From: Anthoceros angustus
Taxonomy: Eukaryota > Streptophyta > Anthocerotopsida > Anthocerotales > Anthocerotaceae
DNA length: 64,000 bases
Assembly: GCA_010909165.1 (NCBI GenBank)
Contig: MU008165.1
Location: 248,001 to 312,000 of the forward strand
Reading direction: 5' to 3'
The notes beneath the pieces are model-generated. The model made no database searches. It worked only from the letters and a program-made list of their open reading frames with translations, and was not told the DNA's origin. Positions 1 to 12,072 of the stretch are shown piece after piece (the first letter of the stretch is position 1; every line of letters begins with the position of its first letter). The translations under genes were made by a program, and so were the position numbers.

Positions 1-1481
1 TTAGCCCTTGGCCTTAGCAACATTAAAGCCGTTTAGGTGAGAAGATTTATACTCAATTATCAAATTGTGAAAATGATAGGTTATCCAGTTGGCGAGGATG
101 ACTAGTCGTTGAGGGAGTGAATCGTTCATTCGTCTTCGGCAGGGCGGCTGGAGCTCGGAGCTTGGGCGCCTGGTTGGCAGGTAGTGATTTCTTCCTGGTT
201 GCTGGTAGTGATCTTTTCCAGCGTGAGGTCTTGATCCGAGTGATGTCTGTGCGGAGCACTTGCATTAGTCTGAGAGCGGCCTTTGTGTGGAAGTCATTGC
301 GCTTTGAAAAGGTTGAGAGGGAGCAGACTGTCCTGCATGTCAAGCCTCAGCTGCCATGGTGCTTCCTAGACGGCCCTGCCGTCCTCCTTCTGCTTCGGCT
401 AAGACTTCTGCTGCAGTTAGATGGCGCAGATCCTTCAACCTCGTGTCTTGACGTTTGGTTCCGTTTTCAGGTGTGGGAAGATGCAAATGTAGGTTCCAAG
501 GGGCCCGCCCTTCATGGCCCGCAGGCTGACTTGGGGCTCGCTGCTTTGGCAGGGGCTTCTGTGGGTCTCCGCATACGTCTTTGTGGCGCTGATTGCAGCA
601 TTTCCTGGGTTGTACAGGGCGGTAATCGTCTTTCTCGGATGAGTGGGATCTCCTCCTGCCCTCTCCTACAGAATTTGGGTTGTGTCTCGTTGTACTTCTG
701 ACGGGATGCAGTGCTGACGACCCGACTCTGAGAGAACCTGGATCCACGACACGGGCACCTGAAGGCGTTGCTGTTTTCTGTTGTTTGTTCTCCTCTTGGG
801 AGGAGAATGAAATTGTGCTCAGTTTGAAACTCTCTTGACTTGTACAGTACAACGCAGCAGCATTTTCGGAGTTTTGGTGCACTTGAGTAACATAACTACT
901 TAATCAATTATGATGGTGAGAGGGCATCAAACAATCAGGTAGACAGCTTGGATAAATTTTGTCCCTGGTACTGCAATGTTGGATCGAGAAAAGATCACGT
1001 TTGTGCTACGCCAGGAAACATACCACGGGCTTGAACGGAAGTTTGGCAGGTGTCCATGCACCCATTTGCATCTATCATACAGAGAGATCACGAAATCAGG
1101 CTTCCAATTACCAGCCAGTCTCACCTGATCCCTACGCCTCCATACTGTCGTTGGACATCTGTCCAGTTAGAACATCAAAAGGATAGATTTGACAAAAGAT
1201 GAGCCAGTTCACGTACTCTTTTGAGAGTTAGAAAAAAATCAAATTGGAAGGTAGTCCAGGATACAGACAAGGATACAGAACCAGTTCCGTACTTGAAGTC
1301 CGCCATCAAGTGAAAAGAGACTGCATCCAATGCCAGTTACAAGTGTGAGCTCACATCTGTTTGCAACAACGTTTTGTAAGGATACAAGCAACAGCAGTGA
1401 AGCCATTTCTCCAGACGTATCTCCTTCGAGGAACATGTTTGCCGCAGAACGCAAGGCCAGCTGACACGGGGGTGGAGGCTT
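1..1481. other. Region downstream of U11-48K; no gene recognised
   Basis: This stretch lies 3' of the minus-strand U11-48K gene and probably includes its 3' UTR. A minus-strand open frame at 340-882 (180 codons) contains a short basic and serine-rich patch (RRRSHSSEKDDY) that loosely resembles the SR-like tails of splicing factors. It could be part of an alternative 3' exon, but I see no convincing splice link and it is not needed to complete the upstream gene. The overlapping plus-strand frame at 117-701 looks like its antisense shadow. I recognise nothing else here. Confidence 0.3.
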
Positions 1482-4400
1482 TTAGTCCTGTTCTTGCTTG
1501 ATCCATTCCCTACTTTTATGGTGACCAGAATACCGACTCTGATGATATTTGGAATCCAGCTCCCTGTCCACAGTACCTTCCCACCTGTCTTCTCTCCTCA
1601 CAGAGTTATGATGTTGGTAACTGCTTCTTCCCGGTGATCTGCTGCACTGTTGTTCAGGGTGTCTGGTCTTGTCTGTGCGATGTCTATTAGCACTTTCATA
1701 ATTCTCAAATCGAGAAGGATCATAGGCTGTGCTATCACGGCTTCGGCTCTGCGTGCCATGCCGACTTTTCTGGGATCCAAGGTCACCATCTCTGGTCTCA
1801 ACTGTCTGTGCCATATATTTTCCAGTATCATGTCTGCTACATTGAGAGAAACTCCTATCCCGGTGTGGCCTTGAATCAATTGGCTCCTGTGTCAAAGTCT
1901 CAGCCTTAGGTTCTTGCTGAACTCTTTGAGAGAAAGTCCTATCCCGGTGTGGCCTTGAGTCAATTGGCTCTTGTGTCAAAGTTTCAGCCTTAGGTTCTTG
2001 CTGAACTCTTTGAGAGAAACTTCTATCCCGGTGTGGCCTTGAATCAATTGGCTCCTGTGTCAAAGTTTCAGCCTTAGGTTCTTGCTGAAATCTTTGAGAG
2101 AAACTTCTATCCCGGTGTGGCCTTGAATCAAATGGCTCCTGTGTCAAAGTTTCAGCCTTAGGTTCTTGCTGAACTCTTTGAGAGAAACTTCTATCCCGGT
2201 GTGACCTTGAAACAGTTGGCTTCTGTGTCAAAGTTTCAGCCTTAGGTTCTTGCTGAACTACTAATTCAGCATTCGAAACTCTGGGCTCCTTCAAACTGGA
2301 TGGAGGGTTACTGGCAGGGCCATCTTTGACAAAGCAACCAATACCACCTACATCCATGATTTCTTGCATGTGCCCCTCAATTATATCGCGCAGCACCTGT
2401 TAAGATAGTGATCAGGAATTCTGGATAGGACCTTATTACCATGAGCTAGAAACTCAGCGATAATCCAAAGAAGTTTTAGAATACTCAATCAAATTCATCC
2501 ACCTCCTGTTTTGAAAACTGTGATTCTCAAAAACTTTTCAGAACCTCACCTGGGTAGGAGTTCTTCGGATCTTCTTCCCCTTGTATGACATCCGCCTCCT
2601 CTTGTAATCTCTTTCCTCAGCTAGTAGCTCCTCCTTCGTCTTATTCTTTTGAAGGTCCTGATAGATATCAGAAAGATCAAAGAATTAGTTAGACCAAGAG
2701 TTCATCAAACCTACCACACAAACATCAAGATCCGCATAGACCAGTACCTGTTGTTGGTTGCGGTTCCAAATCAGACCATCATGCTCTAACACAGGTCTGA
2801 TGAAAGGCCGCTTAAGCCGCTCAGCAGCAGCACTGTTCACAATGCCGTCATATTCCAGCAACCTACAAATGACAAACTTAGCTCAATAGGGGTTCTGCAT
2901 ATTGAAATAATGATAAAGCTGCATTGACAGTACTTACAACTGAGCTCTGGAATGATCCTTGACTGACATAATTGCCATCAACGTTCGTTCAAGAGCTGCA
3001 CGTTCCTCAAGAGCAGACACAGCAGCTACTACCAGTGGCCTCCTCACAGTATCCTCCAAAATACTGCGCCTCGCCTCATCATCTATGCTAACAGTCCCCG
3101 CCTGCACTGCTTCAAGGGCATCCTTTTGGGAGTGCGTTGCTGTACTCTGTGCATGGGGCTTATTCTCTACTACCTCGACACACTCTGCACAATTCCCTGC
3201 ATTTGTCCTCCCTACATCCATTAGTACTGGTGCCTCCTCGTCACTTTGCAAAGAGGGAGGATCTTCCTTTGCTACCCCTCCGCCAGGTCTGAAATAAGTA
3301 GATGCCAGCTTGCGGCCAGAGCAAATGATAACATGGCTGAATACCCCCAAGGTAATTGACTTCGCACACGCTTTACTATACACAATTTCCAGTAAAGAAG
3401 CTAACCAGTTCCCAGCAGCTTCAAATATGTCTGAATGGAAAGCCTGTAAGTTCTGAAAACCGTGTCCTGGTAACTGTAGTGCCCGTGACTCCCGGTGAAG
3501 GGCTCTCAAGCAAACAACCACAAGGCGAGAAATATGCCTCGCCATGTCCATGTCAAGGACGAGTCCATAATACGGTGAATTCATAAGCAGCCACTGAATA
3601 ATATCTCCACATTTCACCCCGTAGAAACAACAAAGCGCTTTGTGCACTGCTGCCGAGTATGCGTTAGGAAAATCTTTCCAGGCTCCCACTTCCTTCTTCA
3701 ACGCCCAGAGACATGAAGGAAGAAGATAAGCATCCTCTTGACCGCCGCGCTTGAGCTGTCTTTTCGACTCCTCTTCTGTATCTCCCAGACAATCCAAGAC
3801 CTCCACCTCCAACTCCGACAACACAAATTCCGGGAGAGGCATTGAACTGTTAGCTACTCCAGGGAGCACGTCGGATTGGTCGGTTTGTATAACAGCAGGA
3901 GCATCTTCATACAGATAGTGTCCACCCCAAAGATCAAGATTCTGGTGCTTTCCAGATGCAGGACCAGTGCTGGTCTCCCCATCGGTAAGGCCCAACTTAG
4001 CCTGCTCACGACCTGTATACTTCAGCTTCGAGAGCAAAGAAGATCCGTCCTGGATAAACCTTAGAGGAGAAGCAGGGCAGCGGAATATATGCTCAAAAAG
4101 CGAACCAGGAGGCACACGGTGACGAGGGTCAGACGGGCAAGTTACCATCCGGGGCAACTGTGCAGCAGACCCCAAACCCGCAAGTTTCAATGCTTGGGAC
4201 AAAACCTTTTCAGCATGTTGAATGCTCTTCTGAAGCTCTGCCACAACATCCTTTAAGTCGACAGCCCTGTCACTGTCTGTTTGCACTGCAGCTGCGTCTT
4301 CATCAGCATTGCCAGTAGCTGCGTGACCAAAACCAGGTAACTCTATCAACAGCTGACCATTCCCTGCCGTCGAAGAAGAGGCCGCTGCAGCAGGCGGCGG

Positions 4401-4778
4401 CAAGCTCCCCGGTGGCCGCAAACTTCCTTGTGGGCCTTTCCAGCTCTGGGGCCCGAATCCCCCCGCCCAGGGAGTCATCTGAGGGCCAGGAGGAGGATGG
4501 CCATACAGAGGAGGTCGAAATTGGGGCGGTGGAAAGCTTTGGACTGGAGGAAACCCTTGGGGGCCCCAGGGCACGTAGCCTGCGTAGCTCCCGCCCGCTT
4601 GCGGAGGCCCTGGATAACCATGCATCTGCTGCTGCGGAGGAGGCATCATCCCGCCTGGAAACTGCGACCTTGGATCGTGGAATGGAAGGGCGAACTGTGG
4701 CTGCTGCCGTACGTAAGGTGGTCCCTGGTATCCATGAGGTCGAAAATGAGGCGGAGAGGGAAGGGAAGGATCTGCCAT
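1482..4778 (-). CDS. SNRNP48: U11/U12 snRNP 48 kDa protein (U11-48K), minor spliceosome
   Basis: This is a component of the U11/U12 di-snRNP of the minor spliceosome, which recognises the 5' splice site of U12-type introns in the nucleus. Four coding exons read on the minus strand: 4778-2938, 2862-2748, 2657-2550 and 2396-1482. All junctions are GT-AG and the frame is kept throughout, giving about 992 residues. The N-terminus is rich in Pro, Gly and Gln. A CHHC zinc finger follows, with Cys214, His220, His230 and Cys234 (spacing C-x5-H-x9-H-x3-C), the hallmark of U11-48K. Exon 2 contains LLEYDGIV, and exon 4 opens with VLRDIIEGH and later GGIGCF, as I recall from plant homologues. The C-terminus is a repetitive Arg/Ser-rich tail. 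The start at 4778 (MADPSL) is chosen because residues upstream (open to 4916) look like leader sequence. The protein is longer than usual, mainly because of the tail repeats. Confidence 0.9.
1855..2274 (-). repeat. Five in-frame 84-bp tandem repeats in U11-48K exon 4
   Basis: Starts at about 1855, 1939, 2023, 2107 and 2191 give an exact 84-bp period, or 28 codons. Each unit encodes QQEPKAETLTQ followed by a segment with RPHRDRSFSQ. The units differ by only a few substitutions and none breaks the frame, so the array lengthens the Arg/Ser-rich tail of the protein. The two end units are the most diverged. Confidence 0.95.
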
Positions 4779-5280
4779 TGCTCCAGGTGCTGCTACGCCG
4801 TCAATGCATCCTCCAAGCAGGAAATGTTGGGTCCATGTAGTTTGAACACACAATTTTCCCCTTGGTCCCCTTATAACTTGGCTGGTTAGCCAAGCTTCAA
4901 GGAGCCGGCTTTTCAAGGAGCCGGCTCTTGTGTACCTTTCTCTAACGACGTCTTTCCTCCTGCCGCCCTCAATTCTTCATTCCTCCTCTTCGTTCTCGTG
5001 GGCGCTTGAAGTTTGCTTCGCACTCCTTTGGAGCTATGGCTTACGGCGAGGCTTACAACTGGGTGGACCCCACCTAGCCCATGTCATGTCTATGGGATAC
5101 GCCAGCCTTCACCCTCTCGTTACGAATGCATCCACCGGCCAGTCGTCACCGGCAACGGGGAACTATAAGCGAAGGCTGGTAAGAAGAAGAAGAAGAACGA
5201 ACTCCATTTTAGTCCACGGTAAGCGAGGGCTCAAGAAAGGCAGCCAACATTTTAGGGTTGCAAGAATGGTAATGTGAAAT
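4779..5280 (-). promoter_or_regulatory. 5' leader and promoter region of U11-48K
   Basis: This sequence lies immediately upstream of the U11-48K start. The frame remains open to an ATG at 4916, so a longer N-terminus is possible. A 16-bp direct duplication with the core AAGGAGCCGGCT lies at about 4898-4926. A CT-rich stretch at about 4960-5000 and a GAAGAAGAAG run at about 5185 are typical of plant leaders. I see no clear TATA box. Confidence 0.4.
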
Positions 5281-7256
5281 AAGTTAGATCCCTCCCTCCT
5301 GGAGTTTCCAAGCCTCACCTAAAGCTTTTCTCCTTGCTAGCCAGTATATGGATGTGATTTTTTTCTTTGCTAGGCCTATATAGTCTACCCAATAAAAATA
5401 TGAATTAATCTAATTGGGATACCTTCCTAATTGGGAGCTGTAGGGCTGCTCCTAAATAATATTAAAAATTAAATATTTTTAAATATTTTGAAAAAAAGTT
5501 AGAGTTCATAAACCAAGAATACAACTTACATACTCCAAGACAACTTAGACGAGAAAAAGACATAGACAGGAAAACGCTTACCAAGAAAAAGCACAATACT
5601 TGACATGTGTGAACACAACAATGATATAGATATAAACTTTAGATTTAGCATAATTTATTTATTATTAATTTAAAATTAATATGTATAATATTCTCAATTA
5701 AAGAGGTAAAAATATATATTGAATATCTTAACCTAATTTCTAAAAAATTTCTATTTACCATTTACCATTTACTATTTACCCCAATGCACATTCAAGGGAG
5801 CAAGGGCTTAGCTCCAATTACGAAGGTTTCCCATTTATGGAGGTACCAATTAGGGAGGGTAGACTGTATAGACGTGACAAGTGAAAGATGAAGCTCGAAA
5901 ATATCGCCCTAACATAGACACTGCCCGGCACATTTACTCGATGGATGGCCGGAGATGGCAGATTCACTTTGCCACCGAACATTAAGCAATTACAAGCAGT
6001 GTGTTAAGGTTGACACAGGAACTTCGAGTCGCTTGGTGAACCTTCTAGGTTTACATGGGAACTTCTAGGTTGCTGGTGGAACTTTGAGTTGCCTAGAGTA
6101 TTGCTTGTTGTCCGTGGCGCCTCGCGGTAGGAATGCATATTCGCGGTAGATGCATTCTTAAAGGCATGGCTCATGCATGGACATGGACGAGGTAGAACGT
6201 GCGACCCTCCTGCTTTTTAAGCCTCGCCAGAGTCGCCATGGCTTACACGTATTGTCGACCTTCCCAATGTGGAATTTCGATATGCAACTTATTTGCCATG
6301 GTAATAGAGAAGTCTTGTGGATGGACCAATTGATTACAACAATATAAAAAAAGAAGAACATAACATTACATATTACCTTATCTTACTAAGGTCTATCATC
6401 GTTTCTTTGCACATACATAATTTGTGGAAGATGATTTTTTTGGTAAAATTATTCTGGTATTTGTATTCTGAAAATTATGATAATATCCTTTATCAATTAA
6501 TATTATTAATTTGGAAGTAAAATATCTTAAATATTTATATTTTAATTCAATTATACAAAGCCATATTGAAGGTATATGATTATGTCGTATATTAAGAACA
6601 CAAAAGTACGTAGGTTGTCACAATAGAAGGAGATCAAAGTTGCATCTTCTAAGCTACCTACCACCACTAAGGTCATGAGTTCATCCAATCCTCCCTTTTA
6701 ATCTGCAAAATTTGACTAGTCATACCTTTGTGGTTCGCACGCATATGCGATAGTAGATAAGCGAACCGTTTAGTAGCCGTTATAGCAAATGAATGGCACG
6801 ATACAAAGGAGTGGGGTTCATTAAATGAGGGGGCGCTACGATAGCAACGGGCAGTAACGAGCTTTGCCTTCGTACAAAGCAGCACGAGCAATTCAAACTA
6901 GTTGGATTGTTGATGCTCCATGAAAATAAATGATTATGAGCAAAGCTAAGGCTATGGCAAGAGCATTATCGAAATGAAGGTGCGCTTCATCGGAAACTCC
7001 CTAGCAATGAGCAAAAAGTGTCATCCAAAAAAGCAAATCACCTCTTACCGAGTTTCGTCCAAGCAAGCTATTACACTCTTGACAAATGACTTGGAATGTC
7101 TAATTGGCTATGGCTGATTAATATGCTTCATAATAAATACATGTACCTAATATAGACATGAATTCTTGTGCATAGACAAGCATTTTATATCCCTGAAAGC
7201 AAGATCCACAACCCGAACCGATGTTAAACAAGCTATTGCTCCTAGTAGCTCCTATC
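5281..7256. other. AT-rich intergenic DNA with half of an interrupted old repeat
   Basis: No gene is recognised. The stretch is AT-rich. A short imperfect repeat of about 30 bp with the core GGAACTTCTAGGTT lies at 6015-6095. The last part, about 7090-7256, matches in reverse orientation the sequence at about 20,130-20,260. The match resumes after the copia element at 12,287, so this repeat was split by that insertion. Confidence 0.5.
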
Positions 7257-7261
7257 GAACT

Positions 7262-7475
7262 TATAAAAGCGGATGAGCGTATGCACTATCATTGGAGTGA
7301 TTGCAACTGATAATAGTATTCAGTAATGTGTCACATCTATGTCTCAGCACTTAGGCTGTTCGTGTGCAGGCTTGTGCCTGTTGGAGTTCAAGAGACACGA
7401 CTCTTCAGCAAGGTGCGTTCATTCCTTATAGTCTAACGGAATGCCTAACAGGAGATGTCTGTCAGAATTCCTATA
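7262..7475 (-). repeat. 3' LTR of the copia element
   Basis: This 214-bp LTR is bounded by GAACT on the outside and by the purine tract at 7476-7485 on the inside. It differs from the other LTR at about 7286 (T versus G) and about 7424 (T versus C). In element orientation it begins TATAGGAATT and ends CGCTTTTATA. Confidence 0.95.
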
Positions 7476-7485
7476 CTCCTCCTCA
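7476..7485 (-). promoter_or_regulatory. Polypurine tract of the copia element
   Basis: The minus strand reads TGAGGAGGAG immediately before the 3' LTR, the expected place for the plus-strand DNA primer of a retrotransposon. Confidence 0.8.
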
Positions 7486-7496
7486 GACATAACATG

Positions 7497-8030
7497 TTAG
7501 GCTGAGGGGAAAACTACCGGATGAACGCCAAGAAGACTCATGCAGGCTAAGTGCTTATCCCTTGGTAAACTCTTGGTAAGGATATCGGCTGCCATATGTT
7601 CAGTTGGGCAATATTCGAGCTTGATCTCCCTGTACATTTCTCGCGAACAAAATGATATTGCAAATCGATGTGCTTTGATCGTGAGCTGAACTTTGGGTTC
7701 CCAGCCGACGCCAGAGCGGATTGATTGTCGATCTTAATTATCACTGGCTTCACTTGTGTCATATCAAGCTCCTCTAGTAAACGAACTCGATCAACCACAC
7801 GCTTGGTGGCCTGAGTAGCTGCCATGTATTCTGATTCCGTAGAAGAAAGGGCTATGGCGGTTTGCCTCTTAGAGCCCCAATCGATGGCAGCATTGCACAA
7901 CATCAGCGCGAATTCGGAGGTCGATTTCTTCGAGTCCACATCTCCCCCCCAATCGGCATCCGTGTAAGCGAATAGCTGAGGGTAGTGAGGAACTTTGTCC
8001 ACAGGCCCACTGTAGGAGTCCATGGGTCAT
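7497..8030 (-). pseudogene. Copia RNase H domain, frameshifted
   Basis: This carries the RNase H end of pol. The motifs are in the expected order: AYTDADWGGD, an ALSSTESEYMA segment, and KIDNQSA further on, followed by KHIDLQYHFVRE. The frame is left from the RT frame near 8022 and shifts again near 7640. After that the normal C-terminal end of copia polyproteins continues in another frame to a stop at 7497-7499. Each shift is a single-base event, and the surrounding residues are well conserved. Confidence 0.85.
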
Positions 8031-9317
8031 GGTACCTTTAAGATAACGCAGGGTGCGTTTGAGTGCCGACCAATGAGCCGGTCCTGGGTTGGCCATTTGC
8101 TGGGCCAAAACACGGACGGCATGGCTAAGGTCGGGCCTTAAAGTGGTGCGTATCCAATTGATACGACCAACCGCCTCTTGATAAGGGATTGACTCCATAT
8201 ACTTACGCTCTTCAGCATCCTTAGGTGCTTGTTCTGCACTCAAAAACGCTCCCACGGCGAGAGGAGTAGAAGCGGGCTTACACTCAATCATGTTAAACTT
8301 GGTTAGTGTATTTTTAATATATTGAGTTTGACTTAAATGTAACCACCTATCATGTCGATTTCGAGTAACTTTCATGCCTATACAATAATGTATATCCCCG
8401 AGATCGGCCATACGAAATCTAGACTTAAGCATGGTAATGGTCTTTGCTAACAAGCCCAACTTATCATTGCTAGCTAAAATGCAGTCATCAACATAGAGAG
8501 CTAGGATGACAAGCGCAGTCCCAGACCTGAGAACGTAGACATTACCATCGGATGGGCATTTAACAAATCCAAACTCAATGAGGACCTCATTGATCAACTC
8601 ATTCCAATTGATGGCGGACTGCTTAAGACCATAAATACTCCCTAAGAGTAAGCATACAAGATGCTCCTTCCCCTTCTCTTCGTATGCCTCTGGTTGACGC
8701 ATATAAATTTCTTCCTTGAGGCGTCCGTACAAAAATGCCGTCTTGACATCTAATTGGACAACTTCCCAATCATGTATGGTAGCTAGGGCCAAGATAGTGC
8801 GAAGGGAACTTATCTGTACAACCGGAGAGAAGAGGTGGTCTGCATCGTAATCAGCACCGGCCCTTTGAGTGTACCCTTGTGCGACAAGGCGAGCCTTATA
8901 GCGCTCGATTGCGCCATCAGCTGTATACTTAATTTTAAATGTCCACTTACTCCCCACGGCCGAACATCCTTCAGGCAGTTCACAAAGACGCCATGTCTTA
9001 TTGTCTTTGAGTGACTGGAACTCGTCATCAATTGCCTTTTTCCATTCGGATGCTTGCGGCCCAGACATAGCCTCCTTATAACTCGATGGCTCTTGGATAT
9101 CCGGTGAAGCCATGAGTGCTTCAGCATAAGTAAGAACCGCGGGCTTCGTTGGGGAGGCGCTCAAGTGAGGACTTGAGGTAATCTGTACCTCCTGAGGAGA
9201 ATGGATAACGTTAGAAGTGAATGAAGCTTGTTCAAGATTGTCTCGGACTTTCCAGCTTGGTTGTCTTAGCCTTGTGGAACGTCGAAGCGCAGGAGGCTCT
9301 TCCACCGGTAAAGGCAA
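8022..9317 (-). pseudogene. Copia reverse transcriptase
   Basis: This is the longest intact pol segment. It contains the copia RT opening (WKKAIDDEFQSL, NKTWRL), KARLVAQGYTQ, the DVKTAFLYG segment and the catalytic YVDD within LALYVDDCILAS. It ends with the region before RNase H (RTTLRPDLSHAV). The frame changes near 9310 (from integrase) and near 8022 (to RNase H), so it is not continuous with its neighbours as sequenced. Inside the segment no stop interrupts about 430 codons. Confidence 0.9.
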
Positions 9318-10440
9318 GTCCGGGGTAAGTAACGTCTTCAGCTGGAAAAGGAAAACCGTTCATCTTGATCACCATGGTACCGGATGGCAAAACGGGGTCA
9401 GGAGGTTGAGCAATTGGTGGAGTGGCAGGAGCAGCCACGATGGGCAAGGGGGCAGGAGGCAGCATAGCCGCAGCTGGAGGAATTGGCGCAGGTAGCGCAG
9501 GCAAAATTGGAGGAGTTGGCAGTTGGGCAACAACTGCTAGCTCTGGGGCTTGACTAGGTGATAAAAGCTCCCACTCATCCTCCCCCCAAGCACTAGAGCT
9601 CAAGTCCTCCCCCTGAGTAGAATCTGGAGAAAATACATCACACGAGGAAGATACTTTCACAATGACAGGAGAGGTTAAGAGCGGCTGCTCGTTACAAATA
9701 ACGTCACGAGCAAAGACGAGACGTTGAGAGTCCGTCAAATAAATACAGTAGGCCTTCACAGTTTCACCATATCCGAGTAAGATTCCTTCCTGAGACTTAG
9801 AATCCAATTTCCGACGAAGGGCCTTGGGAACATGGACATAGGCCGCACATCCAAAAATACGGAGATGACTGAGGTTAGGCTTACAGTTGCTCCAAGCTTC
9901 AAACGGGGTCAGCCCCTCGACGGCCTTCGTAGGTAGTCGATTCAGAAGGTAGTTTGCTGTGTTAAGAGCTTGACCAAAAGTGATTAGAGAGATGCATGCT
10001 TCAACATGGACCTACCCATCTCAACTTGAGTCCTATGGCGCCTTTCAGCGACTTCATTCTGCTCAGGTGTATGGGGAACAGTGGTCTGTCTAATAATACC
10101 ATGTAATAGACAATGATGATTGAAAGCAGTATTGTTAAACTCCCCACCACCATCACTTCTAAGGATCTTGACCTTTCTATTGGATTGAGTTTCTACTTCT
10201 GATTGCCAAGAGCGTAGTAGAAAATGTCGACAGCCGACATATAATACACCCATCCAAAACGGGTGTGGTCATCAATAAAGGTAACTTGATAGAGCGAACC
10301 CTGCAAGGAGGGGGTCTGCATGGGGCCTAGAAGATATGTATGGATTAGACCTAGGGGTTCAGGACTTCTATGGGAACCCACAGGGAATTTCTTCCTCTGT
10401 TGTTTGCCCAAGGCAGCTTGGGCAGAATAAGGTCTGCAAC
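9232..10440 (-). pseudogene. Copia integrase, several frameshifts
   Basis: The integrase core residues can be followed across frames: Asp in FIDDHTR (about 10,280), Asp in LRSDGGGEF (about 10,155) and Glu in NEVAERRHRT (about 10,050). These form the D,D,E triad. The C-terminal part (LGYGETVKAYCIYL) is followed by a Pro/Ala-rich linker to the RT. Frame changes occur near 10,435, 10,220, 9985 and 9310. The protein cannot be made as sequenced. Confidence 0.85.
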
Positions 10441-11886
10441 AGACTTCAACGGGAAACCTATCACGTAGTCATGTTGCAGTAAAGCTCTCATCCTCTGGGC
10501 ACCTGCATGCCCTAACCGGAAATGCCACAAGTTGCTAGATGGTGAGGACACAGAAGAGCTAAATGAGGTATTGGGATGAGTCAAACTACCCACCTCAGGT
10601 TGTTGGAGGACATCTCGCTCATGAAAAATGGGACTCGTGCCTAAGACAAACAATCTGCCAAACCTGTGGCATGTAGCCACAAGTTGGCGAGATTGGTCAA
10701 AAAGAGTACACTTGTTAGGGGCAAACACAAAGGTAAAGCCGGCCTCAAGTGCTTGCCCAACAGAGACGAGATTCTTGCTCAAATGAGGAACAAATAATAC
10801 ATTGTGGAGCTCTCTCACCTGTGCATCGGGTAAGGTAATAGCAACAGTACCTGTGCCTCGGATTGCACGCCGGGAATCGTCACCGAGATACACATAACTC
10901 TCGACAGTGTTAGGGTGAAAAGAGACAAACCACTCTCTGTGCCCAGTCATGTGCTGGGTCGCTCCAGAATCGATGAACCAGGTGCAAGAATCCAAGGTGA
11001 CGTTCAAGCAAACAACGAAGAGGCGGGCACCATGGGTGGCGCTGCTGGAAGATTGATTCTTCATGTCCGCAAGCCTCTTGCGACAGTCACGTATGTGGTG
11101 ACCAGGCAACTTGCAGTAGAAGCAAGTCCCTTGCTTTCGCTTTTCATTAGGGTTTTGCGGAGGGGGTGTGCCCCTGCTGGGGAAGCCTCGCGAAGGACGT
11201 CCTCTAAAGGGGCCACATCTTCCAGCACCAGTACTATAGAGGGCTATGCCCTTAGACACGGAGGGATCGCCTCCTTTGAGGCGCTGCTCCTCTTGCTTTA
11301 ACAGCGCAATTGTCTCATCCAGGGGCCTGGGGTTGGCAGTCTGTGTCATGACCAAAGCAGACCACGAGGGTGGCATGGATTGGAGCATCTGCACCGAGGC
11401 ATCATGGTCAGACACTGTGGTGCCTGCGAGTTCCACCGCATCCTTGAGGTTCATAAAGGTGTTTATGAAGTGCTCAACGGATTCGGACTCCGCCATTCGA
11501 AGATTGTAGAACTTTCTTGTCAAGTAGCCCTTGTTGACAGCGTTGTCAAACACGTACTTGCTCTTTAGGCAATCCCAGACCTCCTTGGAAGATGGTAGGT
11601 GCCTCACAACATTCATCTGTGCATCTCTCATGTAAAGCATCAGATTTGCACGAGCTTTTCTGTCCTTAAGGTCCCAGTCTAACTTGTTGCCGGGTCCTCT
11701 CGTAGGTGTGTGGTTTATTGTTCCTCCTGGGGTTGCAGGTGGAGTAGCAGGGCGCTTTTCGGTGCCATCAACGACACTAAAAGGTCTTCTTGCAAGAGAA
11801 ACACCTCTATCTTCCTGCTCCAAGAGGGGTAATTGGACCCATCGAAGAAATTCATTTTGGCCGTCGAGGACCCCATCGATGCACAT
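10351..11886 (-). CDS. Copia gag, zinc knuckle and protease
   Basis: A single open frame of about 480 meaningful codons. It starts with a copia gag domain (DRKARANLMLYM, then SKEVWDCLKSKY) and has a CCHC zinc knuckle, CFYCKLPGHHIRDC. An aspartic protease follows, with WFIDSGATQHMT, and then the start of the pre-integrase zinc domain (LWHFRLGHAG). The coding frame is lost near 10,435, and the codons after that to 10,351 are out of frame. The start could be upstream of the ATG at 11,886, since similar sequence continues towards 11,940. Confidence 0.9.
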   Translation of the reverse strand: MCIDGVLDGQNEFLRWVQLPLLEQEDRGVSLARRPFSVVDGTEKRPATPPATPGGTINHTPTRGPGNKLDWDLKDRKARANLMLYMRDAQMNVVRHLPSSKEVWDCLKSKYVFDNAVNKGYLTRKFYNLRMAESESVEHFINTFMNLKDAVELAGTTVSDHDASVQMLQSMPPSWSALVMTQTANPRPLDETIALLKQEEQRLKGGDPSVSKGIALYSTGAGRCGPFRGRPSRGFPSRGTPPPQNPNEKRKQGTCFYCKLPGHHIRDCRKRLADMKNQSSSSATHGARLFVVCLNVTLDSCTWFIDSGATQHMTGHREWFVSFHPNTVESYVYLGDDSRRAIRGTGTVAITLPDAQVRELHNVLFVPHLSKNLVSVGQALEAGFTFVFAPNKCTLFDQSRQLVATCHRFGRLFVLGTSPIFHERDVLQQPEVGSLTHPNTSFSSSVSSPSSNLWHFRLGHAGAQRMRALLQHDYVIGFPLKSVADLILPKLPWANNRGRNSLWVPIEVLNP

Positions 11887-12060
11887 ACGCCTAATTAAGG
11901 AAGCAAAACGTGTGGTGAAAGCAGGTATGGGTCCAAGGATTTAGCCTCTTGGATGCAACGGATTGAAAATTGCTGCTGTTTTGTTGAGCAACTCATCCTT
12001 TGTCCAGAGTTGTCTCAAGTAGCAGTGCATTCTACGCCCGGAAATGGGATCGATGGCCTT

Positions 12061-12072
12061 GCTCTGATACCA
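12061..12072 (-). promoter_or_regulatory. Primer-binding site for initiator tRNA-Met
   Basis: The minus strand reads TGGTATCAGAGC directly after the 5' LTR. This is the standard copia primer site, complementary to the 3' end of plant initiator tRNA-Met. Confidence 0.95.

Noticed and set aside
117-701. 194-codon plus-strand frame at the window start
   Set aside because: No family resemblance, and it overlaps a minus-strand frame of equal quality. It is reported only as part of the flank.
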